Positions 1 to 8,476 of a stretch of DNA of 64,000 nucleotides are shown here, piece after piece. Position 1 is the first letter of the stretch; each line of letters opens with the position of its first letter. The position numbers and the translations under genes are program-made. Below the pieces are notes generated by a model. It had not been told where the DNA came from and made no database searches. It saw nothing but the letters and a program-made list of their open reading frames with translations. The DNA is from an uncultured Granulosicoccus sp. (lineage in GTDB: Bacteria; Pseudomonadota; Gammaproteobacteria; Granulosicoccales; Granulosicoccaceae), in NCBI GenBank assembly GCA_947499955.1, contig CANMQI010000014.1, forward strand, positions 62,001-126,000, written 5' to 3'.

Positions 1-1
1 C

Positions 2-844
2 CTGCTGAGTGTTCCCTTGTTCGTTCTCGGTGCTGTTGATGATCGATTTGATCTCTCAGCACGGTTGAGGCTTCTGGCTCAGCTCGGTATTGGAGTGGTG
101 CTGGTTTTCGCCTTCGGGCTGACAATTGTTCAGTTGGACAGTGTTTTCAGTGCAGGGCCACTGCTACTGGCACCGATATTGGCTGTACTGTTCACTTTGA
201 TGAGTACATGCGGTGTACTCAATGCCATAAACATGTCCGACGGCATTGATGGTTTACTGGGATCCGTAGCATCCATCAGTCTGGCGGCAATAGCCTTGTT
301 ATGCATGGATGCCAATGCTGTGCCGGAAGCGTCACTGTCGCTCCTGGTGTTGGGGTTGCTGCTTGGTTATCTGGCGTTCAATCTGGGATTTTTCGGACCA
401 GACAGACGAGTGTTCCTTGGGGATTCAGGGTCCATGCTGGTAGGTCTTGTACTGCTTGTGTTGCTGGTTGAGCTGAGTCAGAAGGATACCCCGGTTATCA
501 CACCGACCTCGGCCGGCTGGTTACTAGGACTGCCGCTATTGGACACCGTTTCAGTCATGATGCGTCGGATTGTACAGGGGCGTTCCCCATTCGCCGCGGG
601 TAGGGATCATTTCCACCACGTGTTGCAGGACCTGGGCTTGAGCAGACGATTGACTTTGAACGTTCTTGTAGCGCTTCAAGTGGTTTTCGTTGTGGTGGGT
701 ATAACCGCCAACAAGTCTGACATCCCTCAGTATTTATTTTTCTGGGCATTTGTTGTGGTTACGCTTGTTCAGTTCTTTGGTGTCAATGGTGCGGTAAGAG
801 TTATTGCCAAGGGCAAGATTACCGAGCATGGGATAGCCACCTAA
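2..844 (+). CDS. WecA/MraY-type polyprenyl-phosphate sugar-1-phosphate transferase, 5' partial
   Basis: The reading frame is open to the left window edge, so the N-terminus lies outside. By comparison with the complete paralogue at 21430-22512, roughly 80 residues are missing. The visible part is a multi-pass membrane protein with the family's landmarks in order: GAVDDRFDLS (metal-binding Asp pair), NMSDGIDGLLG, FLGDSGSMLVG, GLPLLDTV and the RDHFHH histidine motif. Members transfer a sugar-1-phosphate (usually GlcNAc-1-P or a related HexNAc-1-P) from a UDP-sugar to undecaprenyl phosphate on the cytoplasmic face of the inner membrane, starting O-antigen or similar glycans. The in-frame TTG at 17 is internal and should not be taken as the start. 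It is followed by the rml genes, which fits glycan initiation. The donor sugar cannot be told from the sequence. Confidence 0.9.
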   Translation: MLSVPLFVLGAVDDRFDLSARLRLLAQLGIGVVLVFAFGLTIVQLDSVFSAGPLLLAPILAVLFTLMSTCGVLNAINMSDGIDGLLGSVASISLAAIALLCMDANAVPEASLSLLVLGLLLGYLAFNLGFFGPDRRVFLGDSGSMLVGLVLLVLLVELSQKDTPVITPTSAGWLLGLPLLDTVSVMMRRIVQGRSPFAAGRDHFHHVLQDLGLSRRLTLNVLVALQVVFVVVGITANKSDIPQYLFFWAFVVVTLVQFFGVNGAVRVIAKGKITEHGIAT

Positions 845-922
845 CCGTATAGCTGCTTCTGGGTCTGAATGCCGTTGCGATCAAATGTCTTTTGAAAGAC
901 ATGAGAGAAAGAATCCACTCGT

Positions 923-953
923 TATACTTTTTGATCGGTAGATAAAAAGTATA
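923..953. promoter_or_regulatory. Perfect AT-rich inverted repeat upstream of rmlC
   Basis: TATACTTTTT at 923-932 and AAAAAGTATA at 944-953 are exact reverse complements around an 11-nt centre. The site lies 33 bp upstream of the rmlC ATG and 79 bp after the preceding stop. The right arm holds a TATACT (950-955) that could be a -10 box, but no good -35 sits 16-18 bp before it. It could be an operator or an AT-rich hairpin; it is too GC-poor for a classical terminator. Confidence 0.5.
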
Positions 954-986
954 CTGCTGCTCTTCTTTTAAGCAGTCCGGAAAGCT

Positions 987-1535
987 ATGCAAGTCATTGA
1001 CACGGTTCTCGATGCGGTCAAGATAATTGTGCCTGATGTGTACGGTGACGATCGCGGATTCTTTCTGGAATCCTGGAATCGGCAGACGTTTGAGGCCAAT
1101 GGCTTGCCCGGTAGCTTCGTTCAAGACAATCACAGTCGCTCCTCTCAAGGTGTTCTACGGGGGTTGCATTATCAGGTCAATCATCCGCAAGGAAAGCTGG
1201 TACGCGTCACCCGTGGTGAAGTCTTTGATGTCGCTGTGGATTTGCGTAAATCATCTCTCCAATTTGGTCAATGGGCAGGCGTACTCTTGTCCGAGAGCAA
1301 CAAGCGACAGTTGTGGGTACCTGAGGGCTTTGCACATGGTTTCTATGTGGTCTCTGAAACGGCTGACTTTCAATACAAATGCACAGACTACTATCGTCCT
1401 GAGTTCGAACGAAGCCTGAAGTGGGATGACCCTGACGTGGGGATAGAGTGGCCCATCATCGATGGCACTGAGCCGTTGCTGGCTGTCAAGGATGCTGCTG
1501 GTCTTGCTCTCAAGCAATGCGACGCATTCGATTAG
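987..1535 (+). CDS. rfbC: dTDP-4-dehydrorhamnose 3,5-epimerase (RmlC)
   Basis: The 182-residue cupin enzyme has the expected family length. It epimerises dTDP-4-keto-6-deoxy-D-glucose at C3 and C5, the third step to dTDP-L-rhamnose, in the cytoplasm. Visible landmarks are the QDNHSRSSQGVLRGLHYQ segment with the catalytic His, the VPEGFAHGF cupin strand and the C-terminal KWDDPDVGIEWP motif. The ATG at 987 has a purine-rich GGAAAG shortly upstream. rmlD starts one base after its stop, and rmlB follows rmlD with a 4-bp overlap, so the three form one transcription unit. rmlA lies 3 kb downstream, separated by two unrelated genes. Confidence 0.97.
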   Translation: MQVIDTVLDAVKIIVPDVYGDDRGFFLESWNRQTFEANGLPGSFVQDNHSRSSQGVLRGLHYQVNHPQGKLVRVTRGEVFDVAVDLRKSSLQFGQWAGVLLSESNKRQLWVPEGFAHGFYVVSETADFQYKCTDYYRPEFERSLKWDDPDVGIEWPIIDGTEPLLAVKDAAGLALKQCDAFD

Positions 1536-1536
1536 C

Positions 1537-2397
1537 ATGAAAGTCTTCATTACCGGGAGTCAAACAGGACAACTGCATTGGGAGTTGGTGCGGACGGTTC
1601 CTGAGCATGTGGAGCTGCTGAGTCTCGGCGCCAGGCTGGACATTACCGATGGCTTGGCGGTGCGTGATGCCATCACGAAACTTGCTCCGGATGTCATAAT
1701 CAACGCCGCGGCCTATACAGCCGTAGACAAGGCTGAGTCCGAGCTAGAGCTGGCCATGGCGGTGAATGCCGACGCCGTCGAATCATTGGCGCACGCATCA
1801 ATTGATGTGGGTGCGCACCTGCTGCACTTATCAACGGACTTCGTGTTTGGTAAAGGTGATGGATCTCCCTTTGTTGAAGACGCCACGGTGGCGCCGGTCA
1901 GTGTTTACGGGCAGAGCAAGCTGGCTGGTGAGCGGGTATTGAGCCAGTTGATGCCGGATACAAGTCTATGCCTGCGCACTGCGTGGGTATATTCCGCGCA
2001 CGGCAACAATTTTGTGAAGACGATGCTTCGCCTGATGAATGAGCGGGGTGAAGTGGGGGTCATTGCCGATCAGATTGGTTCACCGACGTGGGCCAATGCA
2101 CTGGCCAAGGCGCTTTGGCAGGCGGCTGCTCTCAAGTCTAGTGGCACGATGCATTGGACCGGTGCCGGGATGGCCAGTTGGTATGACTTTGCTGTGGCCA
2201 TTCATGAAGAGGCCCGCGCTTTGGGCTTGATAGAGCGGGAAGTGATCATCAACCCTCTGACTACCGAGCAGTATCCGACACCGGCCGCGCGTCCGCACTA
2301 CAGCGTGCTGGAGCTGACGCGCACCTGGGAACTGTTGGGCCTGCGCGCAGACCATTGGCGACATGATCTTCGCCGTATGCTTCAGGAGCTGACATGA
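1537..2397 (+). CDS. rfbD: dTDP-4-dehydrorhamnose reductase (RmlD)
   Basis: This SDR-family enzyme reduces dTDP-4-keto-L-rhamnose to dTDP-L-rhamnose with NAD(P)H, the last step of the pathway. The 286-residue product starting at ATG 1537 begins MKVFITGSQTGQL, the Rossmann signature. It continues with AAAYTAVDKAE (typical of RmlD), STDFVFGKGDGSPF and the catalytic VYGQSKLAGE (YxxxK). The frame is open further upstream to 1462, but that stretch is the out-of-frame 3' end of rmlC, so 1537 is preferred. The stop overlaps the rmlB start (ATGA), which suggests translational coupling. Confidence 0.96.
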   Translation: MKVFITGSQTGQLHWELVRTVPEHVELLSLGARLDITDGLAVRDAITKLAPDVIINAAAYTAVDKAESELELAMAVNADAVESLAHASIDVGAHLLHLSTDFVFGKGDGSPFVEDATVAPVSVYGQSKLAGERVLSQLMPDTSLCLRTAWVYSAHGNNFVKTMLRLMNERGEVGVIADQIGSPTWANALAKALWQAAALKSSGTMHWTGAGMASWYDFAVAIHEEARALGLIEREVIINPLTTEQYPTPAARPHYSVLELTRTWELLGLRADHWRHDLRRMLQELT

Positions 2398-3470
2398 GAC
2401 GAATGCTGGTAACTGGCGCTGCCGGTTTCATTGGGGCCAACTTTGTCCGTTACTGGTTGGGCAAATATCCTGACGATGTGATCGTTGTACTCGATGCGCT
2501 GACTTATGCAGGAAATCGTGCAAATCTGGATGGCATGTTGTCAGAGCGTTGTTCGCTGGTGGAGTGCGATATCAATGATACAGAGACCGTCAAGGGGCTA
2601 TTACGCGATCAGAAGCTAACGACCATTGTGCACTTCGCGGCAGAGAGTCATGTTGACCGGTCCATAGAAGGCCCTGATGCGTTCATCGAAGCCAATATCC
2701 TGGGGACGCATAGTCTGTTGAAAGCTGCCAGGCAAGTGTGGCAAGTAGAAGGGCTTGCTGTAGAGGATCGCCGCTTCCACCATGTCTCCACTGATGAAGT
2801 CTATGGTTCCCTTTCGATGGAAGACCCTGCATTTACTGAAGCGACTGCCTATGCGCCGAACTCACCGTATTCGGCCAGCAAGGCATCGTCGGACTTCCTG
2901 GTGCGTGCTTACCACCATACCTATGGTTTGAACGTCACAACCAGCAACTGCTCGAACAATTATGGGCCGTATCACTTTCCGGAAAAGCTCATTCCGCTGA
3001 TCATCATCAATCTGCTTCATGGTAAGGAATTACCGATTTACGGTGATGGCAAGAATATCCGTGACTGGCTCTTTGTTGAAGACCATGCGCGAGGAATTGA
3101 GTTGGTATTGAAGGACGGTGTAGTGGGAGAAACTTACAACATCGGTGGGGTAAATGAATGGACCAATATCGATATCGTCAAGTTGATCTGTCAGCTTATG
3201 GACGAACGCTTCTCTGCTGATCAAACTCTAGTCACTAGGTATCCGGATTGCCCGGCCGCCCATGGCAAGCTCTGCGATTCACTGATCAGTTATGTCACTG
3301 ATCGTGCAGGTCACGATTTCCGCTACGCCATTGATACGACAAAGATCAAGGACGAATTAGGGTACGCACCCGCTGTAAACTTTGAAACGGGAATACGTCG
3401 TACGCTGGACTGGTATGTATCAAATCCGGAATGGTGGGAAGCGATACTTGATGGTAGCTATCGCGGATAA
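2394..3470 (+). CDS. rfbB: dTDP-glucose 4,6-dehydratase (RmlB)
   Basis: This NAD-dependent extended SDR converts dTDP-glucose to dTDP-4-keto-6-deoxyglucose, the second rhamnose step. It has 358 residues, the normal length. Motifs are GAAGFIGANFVRYWL (NAD-binding), LDALTYAGN, HFAAESHVDRSI, HVSTDEVYGSL with the Thr-Asp-Glu triad, YSASKASSDFLVRAYHHTYG with YxxxK, and NCSNNYGPYHFPEKLIP. The start overlaps the rmlD stop by 4 bp. The 174 bp after its stop holds a good promoter for the next, unrelated gene pair, so the rml transcript may end or be topped up here. Confidence 0.98.
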   Translation: MRRMLVTGAAGFIGANFVRYWLGKYPDDVIVVLDALTYAGNRANLDGMLSERCSLVECDINDTETVKGLLRDQKLTTIVHFAAESHVDRSIEGPDAFIEANILGTHSLLKAARQVWQVEGLAVEDRRFHHVSTDEVYGSLSMEDPAFTEATAYAPNSPYSASKASSDFLVRAYHHTYGLNVTTSNCSNNYGPYHFPEKLIPLIIINLLHGKELPIYGDGKNIRDWLFVEDHARGIELVLKDGVVGETYNIGGVNEWTNIDIVKLICQLMDERFSADQTLVTRYPDCPAAHGKLCDSLISYVTDRAGHDFRYAIDTTKIKDELGYAPAVNFETGIRRTLDWYVSNPEWWEAILDGSYRG

Positions 3471-3565
3471 GTTCGCGGGGTAGACAGTCATACGGATGGC
3501 GCGAGCAGGTAACTCGCCGCATGGAGCCGAGTGAAAACTGCCGACGCGCCCCTTGGCATGTGACA

Positions 3566-3595
3566 TTGCCTGAAAGAAAAATCTGGCAATATAGT
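3566..3595 (+). promoter_or_regulatory. Candidate sigma-70 promoter for the DUF1800/DUF1501 pair
   Basis: TTGCCT (3566-3571) and TATAGT (3590-3595) are separated by 18 bp. They match the sigma-70 -35 and -10 consensus at four and five of six positions. Transcription would begin around 3602, upstream of the chosen ATG at 3645. Confidence 0.5.
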
Positions 3596-3644
3596 AACTC
3601 TACTTGTTGCAGTCTTGGTTGTTGATTCGGCTATTGTACTCATC

Positions 3645-4949
3645 ATGAAAAACCCGACTGATCATTCGCACCTGGCTAGTGTAAGGCACCTGTTGACGCG
3701 CACTGGATTTGCTGAAACACCGGGTACGGTCGTGCAGGCCAGTGAACAATCGCTTGCAGACTTGTTGCAGCAACGACTCGCCTCATCCTCGCCGATCAGT
3801 AGTGAGCCCCCGCCAGAGTGGGTTGACGAACAAATTCCTCCACGGCCCGACTTCAAGGCAATGAGCACTGTTGATAGTCTGTCGGTGCGGAGGAGCCTCA
3901 ATCAGCGGCTGAACAAGAATGCATACCAACTGCGCATCTGGTGGCTGAAAAGTCTGGTTACAACGCCTAACCCGCTGGCTGCCCGAATGACCCTCTTCTG
4001 GCAGAACCATTTCACGTCGCAACAGCGCAAGGTTCGTTACGGGCAGTTGATGTACCGGCAGCAAGTCACTCTGATGCACCATGCCCTGGGAAATTTTGAT
4101 GCTTTGTTGACGGACATGCTCCGTGATCCTGCGCTGTTGATCTATCTAGACAACCGGACCAACCGTCGAAAGAGGCCCAATGAAAATCTGGCTAGAGAAC
4201 TGCTGGAGCTTTTCTCATTGGGAGAAGGCAACTACCAGGAAAAGGATATCAAGGAACTGGCACGTGCACTGACCGGTTTGACCGTAGACAAAGCGATGAA
4301 TTTCGAGTTCAGGGCAGGTGCTTTCGATGACGGTGAAAAAACGATACTGGGAACCAAAGGCACACTAGGGGAGCAGGATGTCGTTGACATCTTGATAAGA
4401 CAGCCAGCAACTGCTGTGTTTCTGACCACCAAGCTGTGGAAGTATTTCATTTCACCAGAGCCGGATATAAATATCGTGGAGGAGTGGGCGGGTCTCTATC
4501 GAGACTCGAATTACGATATGCGGGTGTTGTTGAAGACCTTGTTCAGTAGTGAGCAATTCAACAGCCTCAGCATGCATGGTCAACTAATCAAATCTCCCGT
4601 CGAGTACATCGTCGGGGCCCACCGTATTCTCGACGTTCCTCCAATCAACGACAACAGTCTGTTAAGAGCTAGTCGTACCATGCAGCAAATATTGTATGAA
4701 CCGCCCAACGTCCGTGGCTGGATTGGCGGCAATGATTGGATCAACTCGCATACTCTGCTGGCGCGCCGACGATTCATCAATCTGATGCTCAGAGATGATG
4801 CCGTTGATCTAAACCGTCTCGGTGCGGGGATGGAAACAAGTACGATCATTGATGCCATCCTGCCAATTCGCTTGGATACTCAAGGCAATAGCTCTAAAGT
4901 AAGCCCCATCGTCCAGGCTCTTCATTCTCCCGCATTTCAACTTTGCTGA
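3645..4949 (+). CDS. DUF1800 domain protein
   Basis: A 434-residue protein spanning the DUF1800 (PF08811) family. Recognisable conserved stretches are NPLAARMTLFWQNHFTSQ, NENLARELLELFSLGEGNY, ELARALTGLTV and the C-terminal PPNVRGWIGG followed by WINSHTLLARRRF. The biochemical function of the family is not established. It almost always occurs next to a DUF1501 protein, as here (the next gene begins 10 bp after its stop). No signal peptide is seen. The frame opens at TTG 3615, but the ATG at 3645 is preferred because it begins MKNPTDHSHL and lies just downstream of a good promoter. Its place between rmlB and rmlA is unusual. Confidence 0.88.
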   Translation: MKNPTDHSHLASVRHLLTRTGFAETPGTVVQASEQSLADLLQQRLASSSPISSEPPPEWVDEQIPPRPDFKAMSTVDSLSVRRSLNQRLNKNAYQLRIWWLKSLVTTPNPLAARMTLFWQNHFTSQQRKVRYGQLMYRQQVTLMHHALGNFDALLTDMLRDPALLIYLDNRTNRRKRPNENLARELLELFSLGEGNYQEKDIKELARALTGLTVDKAMNFEFRAGAFDDGEKTILGTKGTLGEQDVVDILIRQPATAVFLTTKLWKYFISPEPDINIVEEWAGLYRDSNYDMRVLLKTLFSSEQFNSLSMHGQLIKSPVEYIVGAHRILDVPPINDNSLLRASRTMQQILYEPPNVRGWIGGNDWINSHTLLARRRFINLMLRDDAVDLNRLGAGMETSTIIDAILPIRLDTQGNSSKVSPIVQALHSPAFQLC

Positions 4950-4959
4950 GGTGATCGCC

Positions 4960-6156
4960 ATGAATAGACGTGATTTTCTCCGCGCCCTGGCTGCCGCAGG
5001 CATCACTATGCCCAGCCTGCCGGGGATGGCTGACGACGCTGCAAGCAACGGTGCAGCTGAAGAAAGAGCAAGGCATCTGATCCTGATAGAACTACAAGGA
5101 GGGAACGATGGACTCAATACGGTCGCTCCCTTCGCCGATCCTGAATACAAGCTTCTCCGGCCTAAAATCGGATTGAAGCGCGAGCAGGTTCTGCAACTGG
5201 ATGAAACTACCGGCTTGCACAACGCTCTGGATCCGTTAATGAAGTTGTGGAAAAGCGGGGACATGGCTGTTGTTCAAGGGGTGGGTTACCCAGCTCCCAA
5301 TCGCTCCCACTTTCGTTCTATCGAGATCTGGGAAACGGCCTCGAATTCTGATGAAACACTTGTTGACGGTTGGTTGAAGCCAGTAACCGATGCAATGCCT
5401 CAACACAATGGTTCACCGATAAAGGCATTAGTACTCGGTGGGGATGAAGGGCCTCTGGCTGGTGCCACCTACGATACAATCGTGTTTAATAATCTGAACG
5501 GTTTCGTTCGACAGGCGAGAAATATAAAGATAAGTAAGGATCTTAAGCAGAACAAGGCACTAAGCCACATCCTTGCCGTTGAAAATACAACTCGTTCTGC
5601 TGCTAGGGTTTTTGCACAGAGACTTGACTCCGAACAGGCAGCAGCAGAAGCCTCTGCGTTGCCAAAGAAATCACCAAAACTTGTAAAACAATTGGATCTG
5701 ATTGCGCGCCTCATCCGCGAAGATGTTGGCCCTCAGATCTATAAGGTGTCACTTGGAAGCTTTGATACACATGCTAACCAGACCCAGCGGCATGCAGGAT
5801 TACTCAAACAGTTTGCCGAAGGTGTTGCTCATCTTGAGAAGAGCTTGGCAGACACGGGTCACTGGAGAGATGTCCTGGTGATGACCTACTCGGAATTCGG
5901 CCGCAGAGCAGGGGAGAATGGCAGTAACGGAACCGATCATGGAACGGCTGCGCCACATTTCGTCATGGGGGGATCTGTCAAAGGCGGTCTGTATGGACAA
6001 CCGCCAGATCTCGACAAGCTGGAACGAAAGGATGTCCTGTTTACCACTGATTTTCGCGAGGTTTACAGTACCGTCTCGCGCAACTGGTTCGGGCAGACGC
6101 TTCAGAAAACCCCTTACTCTGAATATGACGCGTTGCCCATACTCAAGAGAGTATGA
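4960..6156 (+). CDS. DUF1501 protein with Tat-type signal
   Basis: The 398-residue product begins MNRRDFLRALAAAGITMP, a twin-arginine export signal, so it is probably periplasmic or secreted after folding. The body matches DUF1501 (PF07394), an alkaline-phosphatase/sulfatase-fold family. It shows ELQGGNDGLNTV near the N-terminus, GVGYPAPNRSHF, LGSFDTHANQ, and the signature EFGRRAGENGSNGTDHG toward the C-terminus, whose Asp, His and Asn residues look like metal ligands. GAGGTGA (4948-4954) sits five bases before the ATG at 4960, which decides this start over GTG 4951. Substrate is unknown. Pairing with a DUF1800 gene is typical. Confidence 0.9.
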   Translation: MNRRDFLRALAAAGITMPSLPGMADDAASNGAAEERARHLILIELQGGNDGLNTVAPFADPEYKLLRPKIGLKREQVLQLDETTGLHNALDPLMKLWKSGDMAVVQGVGYPAPNRSHFRSIEIWETASNSDETLVDGWLKPVTDAMPQHNGSPIKALVLGGDEGPLAGATYDTIVFNNLNGFVRQARNIKISKDLKQNKALSHILAVENTTRSAARVFAQRLDSEQAAAEASALPKKSPKLVKQLDLIARLIREDVGPQIYKVSLGSFDTHANQTQRHAGLLKQFAEGVAHLEKSLADTGHWRDVLVMTYSEFGRRAGENGSNGTDHGTAAPHFVMGGSVKGGLYGQPPDLDKLERKDVLFTTDFREVYSTVSRNWFGQTLQKTPYSEYDALPILKRV

Positions 6157-6514
6157 ATCAATATCGGCAAGAGGTTCCAATTCGCTGTAAGGGATCGCTG
6201 AGCGAACAGTGAGCGAGCCTGTATGGTTGAAAGGTCAAATGTCGTATCCATTGTCGAACTATCGCTGGACATAGAAAGTGTCACACGACGCATCATGATC
6301 TGAGTGCAATATTTACGGTAAGATAGCTTACTGGGTGATGCGGTGTTGATGTGCTCACTATTGTCGGCCATGAGTCATGGATGAGCTACTTGACGTTCGG
6401 CTGTTGTGTGTTGCAAAGCCTGTCCAAATCACCTCTCGGAGTTTTTGCGATTCTTCACAGAGTATACGAAGCTCGGCGTCTTCATTTTTACATTGTATTG
6501 CAGGCACAGGATCT
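6157..6514. other. 358-bp gap between DUF1501 gene and rmlA
   Basis: No convincing gene. The rmlA frame is open back to 6377, but that extension has no homology-like features and is rejected as N-terminal coding sequence. A small inverted repeat (GTAAG/CTTAC) lies near 6319-6332. A promoter for rmlA and the genes after it is likely here, but no strong -35/-10 pair was seen. Confidence 0.5.
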
Positions 6515-7387
6515 ATGAACACTAGAAGAGGGATCATTCTCGCTGGGGGGACGGGGTCCCGTCTGCATCCCGTCACACGCTCTGTGTCCAAGCAGTTACT
6601 CCCAGTCTATGACAAGCCGATGATTTATTATCCGCTGTCTGTGTTGATGTTGGGAGGAGTGCGGGAAATTGCCATTATCACGACTCCTCATGATCAAGAT
6701 CAATTCCAGAGGCTGTTAGGTGATGGCAGTCATTTGGGTGTAGAGATATCTTACTTGCAGCAAGCTGAGCCCAAGGGGCTTGCGCAGGCGTATTTGTTGG
6801 CTGAAGATTTTCTCGCTGGTGGTCCCTCTGCCATGGTGCTTGGGGACAACATATTCTTTGGGCACGGGTTGTCTCAAATGCTGCAGGAGGCCAACAATTC
6901 AACCGGTGGCGGTACCGTCTTTGGATATCAGGTGGCTGATCCCAGTCGATACGGAGTGGTTGGCTACGATAAAGCTGGCAAGGTCACTTCCATCGTTGAA
7001 AAACCGAGTAAACCATTGTCAAATCTGGCCGTAACCGGGCTGTACTACCTGGATGAGACTGCCAGTGAGAAGGCCGGTCGTGTCACACTATCCGCACGCG
7101 GGGAGTACGAGATTACCTCTCTGTTGGAAATGTACCTCAATGAAGGATCATTGAATGTTCAGCGAATGGGACGTGGTTATGCGTGGCTGGATACGGGTAC
7201 ACACGAGAGCCTGCTGGATGCTGGTAATTTCGTAAGGACACTGGAAAAACGACAGGGCGTGCAGGTAGGTTGCCCCGAAGAAATTGCCTTCATTCGAGGC
7301 TGGATTTCCGCTGATGAACTTGAGCGGACTGCTGAAGAATATTCAAAGAGTCATTACGGGCGATACCTCAAAAGCCTGATTGTCTGA
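6515..7387 (+). CDS. rfbA: Glucose-1-phosphate thymidylyltransferase (RmlA)
   Basis: Makes dTDP-glucose from dTTP and glucose-1-phosphate, the first rhamnose step. The 290-residue product from ATG 6515 has the canonical start MNTRRGIILAGGTGSRLHP with the nucleotide-binding GGTGSR loop. SKQLLPVYDKPMIYYPLS, LGDNIFFGHG and RGYAWLDTGTHESLL follow. Length matches the family exactly from this ATG; the longer open frame to 6377 would add 46 residues with no family counterpart. It is separated from rmlCDB by the DUF1800/DUF1501 pair, and the gene after it is a dTDP-sugar epimerase candidate. Confidence 0.97.
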   Translation: MNTRRGIILAGGTGSRLHPVTRSVSKQLLPVYDKPMIYYPLSVLMLGGVREIAIITTPHDQDQFQRLLGDGSHLGVEISYLQQAEPKGLAQAYLLAEDFLAGGPSAMVLGDNIFFGHGLSQMLQEANNSTGGGTVFGYQVADPSRYGVVGYDKAGKVTSIVEKPSKPLSNLAVTGLYYLDETASEKAGRVTLSARGEYEITSLLEMYLNEGSLNVQRMGRGYAWLDTGTHESLLDAGNFVRTLEKRQGVQVGCPEEIAFIRGWISADELERTAEEYSKSHYGRYLKSLIV

Positions 7388-7423
7388 TTCATTCCTTTTT
7401 TGAAATCTGAGAAATAAAAAATA

Positions 7424-8476
7424 GTGAGAGAACATCTGCTGATCGGTGGCGCTGGTTTTATTGGTTCTGCGTTGTCACGCAAATTGGGAGAGGCTAATGT
7501 CACCATCTTTGACAATTTCTCTCCTGTTTCTCATAGCGACGAATCCATCAAGGAATCGTTGACTTCAGATGCGGAGTTTGTAGTCGGCAGTGTTTGTTCC
7601 GCCGATGACCTTGATGACCTGTTTGCCCAAGGTGTCCCCAAAACGCTTGTGTACCTGGCGGCTGAAACTGGTACAGGACGTTCACTTAGAAATTGCGCGC
7701 TGAACGCTCGTGTCAATACACTTGGCATTGCAACAACGCTGGATGCCTTATCGCGGCAATCAACAATGCCCGAGAAAATAATCTTGAGTAGTACTCGGGC
7801 TGTTTATGGTGAAGGGCCGTACTTGAACAGTACAACCAATTCTGTGGTTTATCCCAAACAGAGGACGATGGAATCGCTGGAGGCCATGCAGTTCGACTTC
7901 CCGGGATTAGAGCCTTTGTCCATGAATGGGAGTCTACATTTTCCCAACCCGAGCAATATCTACGGCTCCACCAAACTCTCCCAGGAGCATCTGTTGGACA
8001 ACTGGGCGTCCTCCTTTGGTGTTCCGACCTGTACGTTTCGCTTGCAGAATGTGTACGGCGCTGGACAGTCACTGACGAATCCGTATACCGGTGTATTGAT
8101 TCACTTCATCAAGCAAGCACGAGCGAAGGAAACTGTAGAGATTTACGAGAACGGAGGTATTACCAGAGATTTCGTTCATGTTGAAGATGTAGCTTCACTG
8201 CTTGCAGAAGCTGCATGCAACGGTGATCGTACGGGGCTTTACGATTGTGGTTCGGGAGATCGCGTTGAGCTTGAACGAATAGCTGCCATGTTGTGTGAGA
8301 TTGGAGGTGCGCCGCGTCCTATCAGAAATGACAAGTTCAGGCTAGGCGATGTACGACATGCCTGCGCTGACTTGCAACCGGTTGAAGCTGATTTTGCTTG
8401 GCGGCCTGCTGTAAATATCAAGGATGGCCTTGACGACCTTTATAAGTGGGTAAGTGAAAAATTGTCTGCATTATGA
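7424..8476 (+). CDS. NAD-dependent epimerase/dehydratase, possibly dTDP-L-rhamnose 4-epimerase
   Basis: A 350-residue extended SDR starting at GTG 7424 (MREHLLIGGAGFIGSAL, Rossmann loop). Catalytic residues are in SSTRAVYGEG and SNIYGSTKLSQEH (YxxxK). The segment between about residues 130 and 170 (GEGPYLN, VVYPKQRTMESLEAMQFDF) is an insertion typical of dTDP-L-rhamnose 4-epimerase-type enzymes, which make dTDP-6-deoxy-L-talose. Location directly after rmlA supports a dTDP-rhamnose substrate, but this is inference and another NDP-hexose epimerase activity is possible. The stop overlaps the next start by 4 bp (ATGA). Confidence 0.85.
   Translation: MREHLLIGGAGFIGSALSRKLGEANVTIFDNFSPVSHSDESIKESLTSDAEFVVGSVCSADDLDDLFAQGVPKTLVYLAAETGTGRSLRNCALNARVNTLGIATTLDALSRQSTMPEKIILSSTRAVYGEGPYLNSTTNSVVYPKQRTMESLEAMQFDFPGLEPLSMNGSLHFPNPSNIYGSTKLSQEHLLDNWASSFGVPTCTFRLQNVYGAGQSLTNPYTGVLIHFIKQARAKETVEIYENGGITRDFVHVEDVASLLAEAACNGDRTGLYDCGSGDRVELERIAAMLCEIGGAPRPIRNDKFRLGDVRHACADLQPVEADFAWRPAVNIKDGLDDLYKWVSEKLSAL

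Noticed and set aside
17..844. Complete short WecA-type gene starting at TTG 17
   Set aside because: The frame is open to the window edge and lacks the first part of the fold present in the paralogue at 21430, so it is a window truncation, not a short gene.
6377..6514. 46-residue N-terminal extension of RmlA
   Set aside because: ATG 6515 gives the exact family length and the canonical MNTRRGIILAGG start. The extension has no recognisable content.
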